Translations under genes and position numbers: made by a program
Shown here: in pieces, positions 1 to 5,219 of the stretch
Layout of the letters: every line of letters starts with the position of its first letter
Numbering within the stretch: position 1 is the first letter of the stretch
DNA from: Aquirhabdus sp.
GTDB lineage: Bacteria; Pseudomonadota; Gammaproteobacteria; Pseudomonadales; Moraxellaceae
Direction: 5' to 3'
Length of the DNA stretch: 5,219 bases
Assembly (NCBI GenBank): GCA_030152425.1
Contig: JASLJP010000143.1
Coordinates: 1-5,219 of the forward strand
Notes under the pieces: generated by a model
The model's database searches: none
Told to the model about the DNA's origin: nothing
What the model saw: only the letters and a program-made list of their open reading frames with translations

Positions 1-83
1 GCCCATGCCATCCATAGATGACCCAGATGGATCGGGTCAAAAGATCCACCGAATAAAATCAAGGGCGCAGCGTGTATGGTCAA
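1..83 (-). CDS. nadD: NadD, nicotinate-nucleotide adenylyltransferase (N-terminal fragment, runs off left edge)
   Basis: Enzyme of NAD synthesis that joins nicotinate mononucleotide and ATP to give deamido-NAD and pyrophosphate in the cytoplasm. Reading leftward from a TTG at 83, the 27 visible codons give a short lead, a hydrophobic strand (LILF) and then GGSFDPIHLGHL at residues 12-23. This is the nucleotide-binding loop and HxGH signature (H19, H22) of the nucleotidyltransferase superfamily. The histidine-type motif fits NadD; CoaD normally has TxGH here. The frame has no ATG, GTG or CTG near; only TTG at 83 or TTG at 62 can start it, and neither has a good Shine-Dalgarno. I prefer 83 because 62 would leave almost nothing before the first strand. 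The rest of the gene lies outside the window. The product family is well supported; the exact start is not. Confidence 0.8.
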   Translation of the reverse strand, partial: MTIHAAPLILFGGSFDPIHLGHLWMAW

Positions 84-105
84 TGGCGTGTAGTCACGGT
101 AAGAA

Positions 106-135
106 AGTATAAGTGAGGGCGTCGCCCGATGCCAA
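106..135 (-). promoter_or_regulatory. Candidate sigma-70 promoter for nadD
   Basis: On the minus strand TTGGCA (135-130) is followed after 18 bases by TATACT (111-106), both one or two bases from consensus. Transcription would start near position 99, giving a leader of only about 15 bases before the TTG at 83 or about 36 before the TTG at 62. It lies just past the aqpZ terminator, where a nadD promoter is expected. This is prediction by pattern only. Confidence 0.5.
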
Positions 136-187
136 ACATACCCCGAACGGGATCGGATGGCAAATGCGCTGATCGTGTGGTGTCCAT

Positions 188-222
188 AAAAAAATGGATT
201 GCATCTTGAGAGGCAATCCATT
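188..222 (-). terminator. Rho-independent terminator of aqpZ
   Basis: Positions 193-202 and 213-222 form a perfect 10-bp stem (AATGGATTGC with its complement) around a 10-base loop. Read on the minus strand, the stem runs into a T tract that is the complement of the seven A's at 188-194. It begins 24 bases after the aqpZ stop codon, so it should end that transcript before nadD. Confidence 0.85.
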
Positions 223-245
223 CGGTCGCGCTGCAAGAGCGGCGT

Positions 246-938
246 TTAATCAGTGTCATTGCCGATAAAGCGGTACACCCCAGCACCGAGCACTGCGCCG
301 ATGATCGGTGCTACCCAGAACAGCCACAGTTGCTGGATTGCAAGGCCATTGCCCGCAATCACGGCCACTGCCGTACTCCGCGCAGGGTTAACCGAAGTAT
401 TGGTCACCGGAATGCTGATCAAATGGATCAGGGTCAGTGCCAAACCGATAGCGATTGGGGCAAAGCCCGCCGGTGCGCGCTTGCTGGTGGCACCCAAAAT
501 GATGATGAGGAAGAACGCGGTGAGTACGACTTCGGCCACCAATGCCGCCGTCAAGGAGTAGCCACCGGGGGAGCCTTCTCCATAACCGTTTAAGGCAAAG
601 CCTTGACTGGAGTCAAAGCCGACTTTGCCACTGGCGATGATCCACAGAATCGCCGCAGCCGCAATGCCGCCCAACACTTGCGAGATGATATAAGGCAGCA
701 GTTGACCCGCAGGAAAGCGACCACCTGCCCACAGACCGATTGAGACTGCAGGATTGAAATGACCGCCCGAGATATGACCGACCGCGTAGGCCATGGTCAG
801 CACACTGAGACCGAATGCCAGTGCGACACCGGCAAAGCCAATACCGAGATTAGGGAAAGCTGCCGCCAGCACTGCGCTGCCGCAACCGCCAAAGACGAGC
901 CAAAAGGTTCCGAAAAATTCTGCGCCATACTGTTTCAT
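246..938 (-). CDS. aqpZ: Aquaporin Z, water channel
   Basis: Inner-membrane tetrameric channel for rapid water flow and osmotic adjustment. The 230 residues are full length (E. coli AqpZ is 231) and nearly collinear with AqpZ. The two half-helix motifs are present: NPA at 62-64 (in GGHFNPAVS) and NPA at 184-186 (in TSVNPARS). The four selectivity-filter residues of AqpZ can be matched as F42, H172, T181 and R187. The histidine and arginine make a narrow, water-selective pore rather than a glycerol channel. Six membrane helices can be followed between these motifs. The ATG at 938 has an AAGGA ribosome site (946-950) 7 bases ahead. The gene is transcribed alone, divergently from leuA, and ends at the hairpin at 193-222. 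No convincing promoter for it was found in the gap upstream. Identification is secure. Confidence 0.96.
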   Translation of the reverse strand: MKQYGAEFFGTFWLVFGGCGSAVLAAAFPNLGIGFAGVALAFGLSVLTMAYAVGHISGGHFNPAVSIGLWAGGRFPAGQLLPYIISQVLGGIAAAAILWIIASGKVGFDSSQGFALNGYGEGSPGGYSLTAALVAEVVLTAFFLIIILGATSKRAPAGFAPIAIGLALTLIHLISIPVTNTSVNPARSTAVAVIAGNGLAIQQLWLFWVAPIIGAVLGAGVYRFIGNDTD

Positions 939-1330
939 GAGATAGTCCTTATTTCAGCCGTAAAAGTTCTGCCTATGTTGTTTTTGCAGATCGAGCGATT
1001 GTTATTGGAGCTAAACATCTGGTCCATAGTTGCGTGTTTTTTGTGCGACTACCGTTTGATTCTAGGACGGATTTGTAGGCAGAGATACCGTGCTTTTAGG
1101 AGATTCACAGAATTACAACGCGAGGCATGTGTACGTTTACGCAGCAATTTTTGTAGATCTACGACATGGTGTGAGGGCTAGAATGCGTCGTCTTGTCGCT
1201 ACTTGCCAGTAGGCATCGCCTGTCCTGTGCAAACAACCCCGCTAAAGCCGCCATTTTAAGTTTACGTTTGGCCTCGATTGCCTCACAATATTGCCCATGT
1301 ACTATTTTTTAAAAGTTTAGGAATAACGTC
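939..1330. other. Divergent intergenic region between aqpZ and leuA
   Basis: This 392-base gap holds the aqpZ ribosome site (946-950) at its left end and the leuA promoter and ribosome site at its right end. A 10-base perfect palindrome, GTAGATCTAC, lies at 1153-1162. An open frame on the plus strand crosses part of it, but its translation resembles no protein family and begins inside aqpZ antisense. I see no leucine-rich leader peptide and no attenuator hairpin before leuA. Most of the central part is unexplained. Confidence 0.6.
1278..1305 (+). promoter_or_regulatory. Candidate sigma-70 promoter for leuA
   Basis: TTGCCT (1278-1283) and TACTAT (1300-1305), each 4 of 6 to consensus, lie 16 bases apart. 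Transcription would start near 1312, about 20 bases before the leuA ATG, which leaves no room for a leucine attenuator. The leuA ribosome site AGGA (1319-1322) follows, 8 bases from the start codon. Moderate evidence from pattern and position only. Confidence 0.45.
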
Positions 1331-2896
1331 ATGAGTAGCCCGATCATCACTACGCCCAGCCAGCTCATCATTTTTGATACCACGCTGCGTGATGGTGAAC
1401 AAAGCCCCGGCGCCTCGATGACCAAAGAAGAAAAAATCCGTATCGCGCGTCAGCTTGAAAAGCTCGGCGTCGATGTGATCGAAGCCGGTTTTGCAGCCGC
1501 CAGTGAAGGCGATTTTGACTCGATCTCCACCATCTCCAGCATCGTCCGCAACTCAACGATTTGCTCGCTGGCACGCGCCAATGACAAAGACGTGCGCCGC
1601 GCCGGTGAGGCGATCAAAAAAGCCAATCGTGGCCGCGTACATACCTTTATTGCCACCAGCCCGATCCATATGCAGTACAAGCTGCGCATGAACGAAGACC
1701 AAGTAGTCGAAGCCGCCGTGCGCGCAGTGAAAACCGCATTGGAATACACCGACGATGTCGAGTTCTCTGCCGAAGACGCGGTGCGTTCCGAGATGGACTT
1801 CCTGATCCGTATTTTTGATGAAGTGATCCGCGCAGGTGCCAAGACCATCAACGTGCCCGATACGGTCGGCTACTCGGTGCCGTCGCTGTGGGGCGCGCGG
1901 TTTACCGAGCTACTGGCGCGTGTGCCGGGCGCAGACAAGGTCATCTGGTCGACCCATTGCCACAACGACCTCGGCATGGCGGTGGCCAACTCGCTGGCCG
2001 CCGTACAAGCCGGTGCACGCCAAGTCGAATGCACGATCAACGGCCTTGGTGAGCGTGCGGGTAATGCTGCCCTCGAAGAAGTAGTGATGGCGACCCGCGT
2101 GCGCAAAGACCTGTTTAATGTCACGACTAATATTCGTAGTGAAGAAATCGTGCCGACCTCGCGTCTGGTCTCTGCCGTGACCGGCTATGTGGTGCAACCC
2201 AACAAAGCCATTGTTGGTGCCAATGCCTTTGCCCATGAATCGGGTATCCATCAAGACGGTATCCTCAAGCACCGTGAAACCTACGAAATCATGCGCGCCG
2301 AAGACGTGGGCTGGAACGCCAATAAACTGACGCTTGGCAAGCTTTCCGGCCGTGCGGCATTCCGTTCGCGTCTGGATGCCTTGGGCATTACGGTCGAGTC
2401 GGACGAGGCGCTCAACGCGCTGTTTGTCCGCTTTAAAGAGCTGGCTGATCGTAAGAGTGAGATTTTCGACGAAGACCTGCATGCGCTGGTCAGCGGCCAT
2501 CAAGGCGCCGATGTGCAGAAGCGCTTTGAGCTGGTTGAACTGGAAGTGACCAGTAAAACCGGTCAAGTGCCACGCGCCCATCTGGTGCTCAATGTCGATG
2601 GCAAAACCCATCCGGTCAGCGCCAATGGCTCAGGTCCGGTCGATGCCACGTTTAAAGCCATCGAAGTCGTCGCCAAGTCTGGCGCCGAACTTGAGCTGTA
2701 TTCAGTGAATGCCATCACCAGCGGTACCGACAGTCAAGGCGAAGTCGCTGTACGCCTTAATCAAAATGGCCGTATCGTGACGGGTCAAGGTGCCGACACC
2801 GATATCGTGATCGCCAGTGCCAAAGCCTACCTCGACGCGCTGAACTGGCTGTCGACCCAAGGTAAAGCCAATCCGCAAACCGATGAGGTGATGTAG
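1331..2896 (+). CDS. leuA: 2-Isopropylmalate synthase
   Basis: First committed enzyme of leucine synthesis: condenses acetyl-CoA with 2-oxoisovalerate to 2-isopropylmalate in the cytoplasm. The 521 residues match the usual bacterial long form. A TIM-barrel catalytic domain (about 10-280) opens with TTLRDGEQSPG at 17-27, containing the metal-binding D21. It continues with THCHNDLG at 208-215, giving metal ligands H209 and H211, and NGLGERAGN at 237-245, giving N245. HESGIHQDG at 302-310 marks the subdomain that closes the active site. Residues from about 395 to 510 form the C-terminal regulatory domain, which binds leucine in this family, so feedback inhibition is expected but not shown here. 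The start ATG has AGGA 8 bases ahead. Unlike the E. coli leuABCD operon, no leuB, leuC or leuD follows; instead a psi-like gene begins 2 bases after the stop. Identification is secure. Confidence 0.98.
   Translation: MSSPIITTPSQLIIFDTTLRDGEQSPGASMTKEEKIRIARQLEKLGVDVIEAGFAAASEGDFDSISTISSIVRNSTICSLARANDKDVRRAGEAIKKANRGRVHTFIATSPIHMQYKLRMNEDQVVEAAVRAVKTALEYTDDVEFSAEDAVRSEMDFLIRIFDEVIRAGAKTINVPDTVGYSVPSLWGARFTELLARVPGADKVIWSTHCHNDLGMAVANSLAAVQAGARQVECTINGLGERAGNAALEEVVMATRVRKDLFNVTTNIRSEEIVPTSRLVSAVTGYVVQPNKAIVGANAFAHESGIHQDGILKHRETYEIMRAEDVGWNANKLTLGKLSGRAAFRSRLDALGITVESDEALNALFVRFKELADRKSEIFDEDLHALVSGHQGADVQKRFELVELEVTSKTGQVPRAHLVLNVDGKTHPVSANGSGPVDATFKAIEVVAKSGAELELYSVNAITSGTDSQGEVAVRLNQNGRIVTGQGADTDIVIASAKAYLDALNWLSTQGKANPQTDEVM
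2885..2890 (+). promoter_or_regulatory. Ribosome binding site inside the leuA 3' end, for the TTG-started gene
   Basis: GAGGTG lies within the last codons of leuA, 8 bases before the TTG at 2899. It decides the start of the next gene: no other start codon is available between the in-frame stop at 2884 and this TTG. A ribosome finishing leuA would pass directly over this site, so translational coupling is likely. Confidence 0.65.
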
Positions 2897-2898
2897 CT

Positions 2899-3678
2899 TT
2901 GGCTCAGGCACGCACGCGCGCGATCCTTTCTGCACTCGGCATCCCACTGTGGGGTGCACGGAGTCAGTCGCCGCAAAGCGTGCCTGTGGTGTCACTGTGG
3001 GGGCGGGGTAGCGATACGGATCAGCACGTCGAGCCTGTCAGTGCAACACCGACGACACCATCCCGTGCAATGTCTGTACCTATAGCTGCGTCCGCTGTTA
3101 CAACCACAGCTACAACCACTGATTCTGCTCAAACACTTACTGCACTCCGTCATTCGTTGGCCGGTACGGAGCCGGTCGCGACGATTCCTGCTGCCGTGAA
3201 AATCACCCCGACTGGGGTGGTAGAGAAATCCACCCGTCAGCCGTTTGCCCACACCATCGTCGCTACCGAAACCGTGCATGTCGAGCAGGTCTTACGCTTT
3301 AGCCTTGAGGCACGCGTGATTGGGGAGTGGGTGGTGCTGATCTCGGTACAGGCGCTCAGCCATCCTGACCGCCGTGCCCTGTGGCAAAACCTGATTCAGG
3401 CGTTTTCTGCCGGTGCAGCCTCGACCAACAATGACGTCTCGCGGCTGGACTGGCCGCTGGCCGAAGGCGCACGCTGGCAGCACAATGTCGGCGCCCAAGC
3501 GGCGCTACTGGGGTTTCTGACCCGCTTTGGCGGCGCACGGCGGATCGGCCTCATGGGCGAGCTGCCTGATACGGTATTACCCGAGCATGTTGAGCGACTG
3601 CCGTCGCTGGACGAGATGCTACAAGAGCCGCTAAAGAAACGCAGCTTGTGGCGCTTGCTGGCCGGGCGTGTGCGTTAA
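2899..3678 (+). CDS. Putative DNA polymerase III psi subunit (HolD-like), with long low-complexity linker
   Basis: I infer a clamp-loader accessory subunit, which in E. coli links the tau/gamma collar to chi and so to SSB. Residues 4-21 (ARTRAILSALGIPLWGAR) resemble the start of E. coli psi, where an LGI-x-x-W peptide inserts into the clamp-loader collar; here W18 aligns with psi W17. After a Thr/Ala/Ser/Pro-rich stretch (about 22-115, with a TTTATTT run at 68-74) a folded part begins. HPDRRALWQNLIQAF (155-169) resembles the end of E. coli psi, NPTARAALWQQI. The protein then continues about 90 residues past that point: DWPL (184-187), AALLGFL (201-207) and LPSLDEMLQEPLKKRSLW (234-251). I associate this extension with pseudomonad psi proteins. 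It is 259 residues against 137 in E. coli. The TTG start has GAGGTG 8 bases ahead and is 2 bases from the leuA stop, so the two share a transcript. Family assignment is by remembered motifs only; otherwise it is an unassigned conserved-looking protein. No signal peptide or membrane segment. Confidence 0.55.
   Translation: MAQARTRAILSALGIPLWGARSQSPQSVPVVSLWGRGSDTDQHVEPVSATPTTPSRAMSVPIAASAVTTTATTTDSAQTLTALRHSLAGTEPVATIPAAVKITPTGVVEKSTRQPFAHTIVATETVHVEQVLRFSLEARVIGEWVVLISVQALSHPDRRALWQNLIQAFSAGAASTNNDVSRLDWPLAEGARWQHNVGAQAALLGFLTRFGGARRIGLMGELPDTVLPEHVERLPSLDEMLQEPLKKRSLWRLLAGRVR
3099..3119 (+). repeat. Short in-frame direct repeat in the linker of the psi-like gene
   Basis: TACAACCAC occurs at 3099-3107 and again at 3111-3119, a 12-base (four-codon) period. 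It encodes part of the TTTATTT run in the low-complexity linker. It probably reflects slippage in a region under little structural constraint. Confidence 0.6.
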
Positions 3679-3702
3679 GTCTTCCGGCGTTGAACCCAAG
3701 CC

Positions 3703-3736
3703 AAAAAGAAACCCTCGCGATCGAGGGTTTCTTTTT
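3703..3736. terminator. Bidirectional rho-independent terminator between convergent genes
   Basis: Positions 3703-3717 (A5-GAAA-CCCTCG) and 3722-3736 are perfectly complementary, a 15-bp stem with a CGAT loop. A-tracts on the left and T-tracts on the right let it work in both directions. It lies 24 bases after the psi-like gene and 11 bases after the prohibitin-family gene, so it should end both the leuA transcript and the opposing one. Confidence 0.92.
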
Positions 3737-3747
3737 GCGCGCAGCGC

Positions 3748-4575
3748 TTATTTCGCGTTTGGCAAGGTGATAAACGGCATCGCACCGCCGCCGGTGTATT
3801 GTGGCAGTACGCCGTTCCATTTTTCGATGGCCTTCATCTTCACATATTCCTCACCGCCTTGTTCTTTGATGGCTTGGGCTTGGATACGGATGGTTTCGGC
3901 TTCGGCTTGAGCCATGGTGATCTTTTGCTCGGCTTCGACTTTGATCCGGTCAAGGTCATTTTTGGCTTTTAGCGCATTTTGCTCGGCGGTTTGCTTGGCT
4001 TCAATGGCGTCGTCAAAGGCGCGGGAAAAGCTAAAGTTGGTGATCTGGATGTCTTCCACACTGATGTTGTACGTTGCCAGCGTGGTACGCAGTCCTGCTG
4101 CAATTTCTTGTTTAACGGCATCACGACGGGTCAGTAACTCCTCTGCCGAAAAGCGCGCGATGACCGCCTTGACGATCTCTTGGATGCGCGGCTCGATGAC
4201 TTTGTTTTCCACGTCCAGACCTATGCGGGTAAAGGTGTCTTGCAGGGCATTGGCATCAAGGTGGTAGTTCAGTGCCACTTCGGTGGTGACGGTCTGCAGG
4301 TCTTTGGTGCCGGCATTGGCCGGGGCGTGGGATTTTTGCGTGCGGACGTCCACGACGATCACGCTTTCTACAAACGGCATCTTAAAGTGCAGGCCATCCG
4401 ATACGACTTCCTGCACCTGACCAAAGCGCAGCACCAGTGCGCGCTCGCCGGATTTGACAGTGTAGAAACAGCCCCAGAGGATCGTCACCACGATCAGCAG
4501 TATCAGCGCTAAAAACGCATATTTCAGTTTGCCGAGGCCGGGCATAGGGATGCGTCCCATCGGTATCGTTGCCAT
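3748..4575 (-). CDS. Prohibitin-family (band 7/SPFH) membrane protein
   Basis: Membrane-anchored scaffold of the SPFH group; members form large rings, and some (HflK/HflC, mitochondrial prohibitins) bind and modulate FtsH-type proteases. Its exact role in this organism is not known. Of 275 residues, 19-37 form one hydrophobic segment (YAFLALILLIVVTILWGCF) after a short Pro/Lys-containing lead, giving an N-terminal anchor. The band-7 domain runs from about 38 to 190 (TVKSGERALVLRFGQV at 39-54; DVRTQ later). A charged, Ala/Glu/Lys-rich coiled coil follows (about 190-245), then the EKWNGVLPQ tail typical of prohibitins. It is closer to prohibitin than to HflC and no partner gene adjoins. From the ATG at 4575 an AAAGGA site is about 12 bases off, rather far, but the next ATGs (codons 6 and 11) have none better. 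It converges on the psi-like gene and appears to be transcribed alone. Confidence 0.88.
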   Translation of the reverse strand: MATIPMGRIPMPGLGKLKYAFLALILLIVVTILWGCFYTVKSGERALVLRFGQVQEVVSDGLHFKMPFVESVIVVDVRTQKSHAPANAGTKDLQTVTTEVALNYHLDANALQDTFTRIGLDVENKVIEPRIQEIVKAVIARFSAEELLTRRDAVKQEIAAGLRTTLATYNISVEDIQITNFSFSRAFDDAIEAKQTAEQNALKAKNDLDRIKVEAEQKITMAQAEAETIRIQAQAIKEQGGEEYVKMKAIEKWNGVLPQYTGGGAMPFITLPNAK

Positions 4576-4623
4576 AGTCTGTATTCATCCTTTATTGTTG
4601 ATATTGAATATGTATGTCACTTG

Positions 4624-4632
4624 AGCATAGCA
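4624..4632 (-). promoter_or_regulatory. Candidate extended -10 promoter for the prohibitin-family gene
   Basis: On the minus strand TGCTATGCT (4632-4624) has the TGn extension followed by TATGCT. A start near 4617 would give a leader of about 42 bases. No good -35 box was found, so this is weak. The gene needs its own promoter because the hairpin at 4702-4742 lies upstream. Confidence 0.3.
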
Positions 4633-4701
4633 GAATCATCGGGGCACTCACATCGTTTGCGCGCAGATTTTTTGGCCTCGACGTGGCGGCGTTTAGCCAT
4701 A

Positions 4702-4742
4702 AAAAAACCGACCCGTTCGTCTGTCGAAGGGGTCGGTTTTTT
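4702..4742. terminator. Rho-independent terminator of fdxA, symmetric
   Basis: Positions 4702-4714 pair with 4730-4742 (AAAAAACCGACCC and complement, 13 bp). After one G/G mismatch (4715, 4729), TTCG at 4716-4719 pairs with CGAA at 4725-4728 around a 5-base loop. On the minus strand, just 14 bases after the fdxA stop, the stem ends in a T tract (complement of 4701-4707). It separates fdxA from the prohibitin-family gene. Confidence 0.9.
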
Positions 4743-4756
4743 GGACGGTGCTGAAC

Positions 4757-5080
4757 TTAGCGTTCGAGCAATTCCAGTTTGTTCGGTTTGCCATCCCACT
4801 CGGCCGCATCTGCAGGACGCTCACCGATCACGGTGATGTTTGGCCAGATCGCAGCCAGTTCGGTATTCAGTGCCAGAAACTTTTCTTGACCTTTAGGCAG
4901 TTCGTCTTCCGAGAAGATCGCATTGGCTGGGCATTCAGGTTCACACAGTGCGCAATCGATACACTCATCAGGGTTGATGACCAGAAAGTTAGGGCCTTCG
5001 TAAAAGCAATCGACAGGGCATACTTCGACGCAGTCTTGGTATTTACACTTGATGCAGTTTTCGGTAACAACAAAGGTCAT
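4757..5080 (-). CDS. fdxA: Seven-iron ferredoxin, [3Fe-4S][4Fe-4S] (FdxA / A. vinelandii FdI type)
   Basis: Small soluble electron carrier with two iron-sulfur clusters; its redox partners here cannot be told. The 107 residues match the length of Azotobacter vinelandii ferredoxin I, and the first 55 residues are nearly the same. By comparison with FdI, C9, C17 and C50 hold the [3Fe-4S] cluster, and C21, C40, C43 and C46 hold the [4Fe-4S] cluster (CIDCALCEPECP at 40-51). C25, the free cysteine near the [4Fe-4S] cluster in FdI, is also present. The C-terminal half (NTELAAIWPNIT, then KLELLER at the end) also follows the family. The ATG at 5080 has only a weak AGG-type ribosome site about 10 bases off. 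The gene sits 93 bases behind the mutS stop, an order known in Pseudomonas, and ends at the hairpin at 4702-4742. A tandem repeat lies in its leader. Confidence 0.96.
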   Translation of the reverse strand: MTFVVTENCIKCKYQDCVEVCPVDCFYEGPNFLVINPDECIDCALCEPECPANAIFSEDELPKGQEKFLALNTELAAIWPNITVIGERPADAAEWDGKPNKLELLER

Positions 5081-5098
5081 GGCGGCGGGCTCTACCTA

Positions 5099-5118
5099 AA
5101 GTCTAAATTAAGTCTAAA
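5099..5118. repeat. Two tandem copies of AAGTCTAAA in the fdxA leader
   Basis: AAGTCTAAA occurs at 5099-5107 and 5110-5118, start to start 11 bases, close to one helical turn. The copies lie 19-38 bases upstream of the fdxA ATG. Spacing of one turn would suit a protein binding side by side, but chance in an AT-rich leader is also possible. Confidence 0.5.
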
Positions 5119-5140
5119 AATCTGGTGCAGCGAATGATAT

Positions 5141-5168
5141 TAGATACGGTGGATAAAAGGCATGGCAA
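5141..5168 (-). promoter_or_regulatory. Candidate promoter for fdxA
   Basis: On the minus strand TTGCCA (5168-5163) is followed after 16 bases by TATCTA (5146-5141); a TAATAT overlaps just downstream. The leader would be roughly 55 bases and include the AAGTCTAAA repeats. The match is modest, and read-through from mutS is an alternative because no terminator is visible between the genes. Confidence 0.3.
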
Positions 5169-5173
5169 ATAGT

Positions 5174-5219
5174 TTAATCTGTTTTGTCCTTTGATACCAA
5201 TTCCTTTAAGTGATAAAGC
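5174..5219 (-). CDS. mutS: MutS, DNA mismatch repair ATPase (C-terminal fragment, runs in from right edge)
   Basis: MutS recognises mismatched bases and recruits MutL. Only the last 14 residues are in the window: LYHLKELVSKDKTD, ending with TAA at 5176-5174. The LYHLKELV part matches the end of MutS proteins (E. coli MutS ends IYRLKSLV), here followed by a six-residue polar tail. The assignment draws strength from position: in Pseudomonas, mutS lies directly upstream of fdxA on the same strand, as here. Fourteen residues alone would not be enough, so confidence is moderate. The other open frame through the same bases is not family-like. Confidence 0.7.
   Translation of the reverse strand, partial: LYHLKELVSKDKTD

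Noticed and set aside
2..112. Plus-strand open frame entering from the left edge
   Set aside because: It is antisense to the NadD signature and its translation has no recognisable features.
80..286. Minus-strand frame of 68 codons between aqpZ and nadD
   Set aside because: It overlaps the aqpZ end, crosses the terminator hairpin and has no recognisable content; the nadD frame overlaps its end and carries the real motif.
759..1181. Plus-strand open frame of 140 codons across the aqpZ start and the gap
   Set aside because: Its first part is antisense to aqpZ, its translation resembles no family, and it has no ribosome site.
1100..1330. Leucine leader peptide and attenuator before leuA
   Set aside because: No short frame rich in leucine codons and no terminator-like hairpin was found; the likely promoter lies only about 25 bases upstream of the start codon.
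1910..2611. Minus-strand open frame of 233 codons within leuA
   Set aside because: It lies wholly antisense to a clearly coding leuA; long antisense frames are common in such codon usage.
4382..4588. Minus-strand ATG frame starting 13 bases ahead of the prohibitin-family gene
   Set aside because: It is out of frame with the conserved protein, and its AAAGGA is almost touching the ATG. It is a shadow.
5100..5219. Second minus-strand open frame entering from the right edge, about 40 codons
   Set aside because: It has no family resemblance and continues well past the end of the MutS-like frame; the MutS-like frame fits the neighbourhood better.
1..5219. CRISPR array, insertion sequence, tRNA or phage genes
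   Set aside because: No regularly spaced repeats, transposase-like proteins, terminal inverted repeats or tRNA-like folds were seen on either strand.

Overview
The window looks like a stretch of a gammaproteobacterial chromosome, most likely from the Pseudomonadales (Pseudomonas/Moraxellaceae side). Three things point there. A mutS tail sits directly ahead of an Azotobacter/Pseudomonas-type seven-iron ferredoxin (fdxA), the mutS-fdxA order known from Pseudomonas. AqpZ is very close to the E. coli type. A long psi-like (HolD-like) protein has the C-terminal layout I associate with pseudomonads. This placement rests on protein similarity recalled by eye, not on a search. Base composition is moderate in GC, and no mobile element, CRISPR array or RNA gene was found.

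Layout, left to right. Positions 1-83 (minus) hold the first residues of nadD, cut by the window edge, with a good candidate promoter at 106-135. A terminator at 188-222 closes aqpZ (246-938, minus). A 392-base gap (939-1330) separates the divergent aqpZ and leuA; I see a plausible leuA promoter at its right end and otherwise little. leuA (1331-2896, plus) is followed after 2 bases by a TTG-started gene (2899-3678, plus) that I read as a diverged DNA polymerase III psi subunit. A perfect 15-bp hairpin (3703-3736) separates this pair from a convergent prohibitin/band-7 membrane protein (3748-4575, minus). A second two-way hairpin (4702-4742) ends fdxA (4757-5080, minus). The last bases (5174-5219, minus) encode the C-terminus of MutS.

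The genes are mostly housekeeping: NAD synthesis (nadD), water transport (aqpZ), leucine synthesis (leuA), probable replisome assembly (psi-like), membrane quality control or scaffolding (prohibitin family), electron transfer (fdxA) and mismatch repair (mutS). They do not form one pathway. The only tight couplings are leuA with the psi-like gene (shared transcript, probable translational coupling) and mutS with fdxA (same strand, about 90 bases apart, no clear terminator between). I found no convincing new multi-gene system. The psi-like protein, with its long low-complexity linker and unusual position behind leuA, is the most interesting item.
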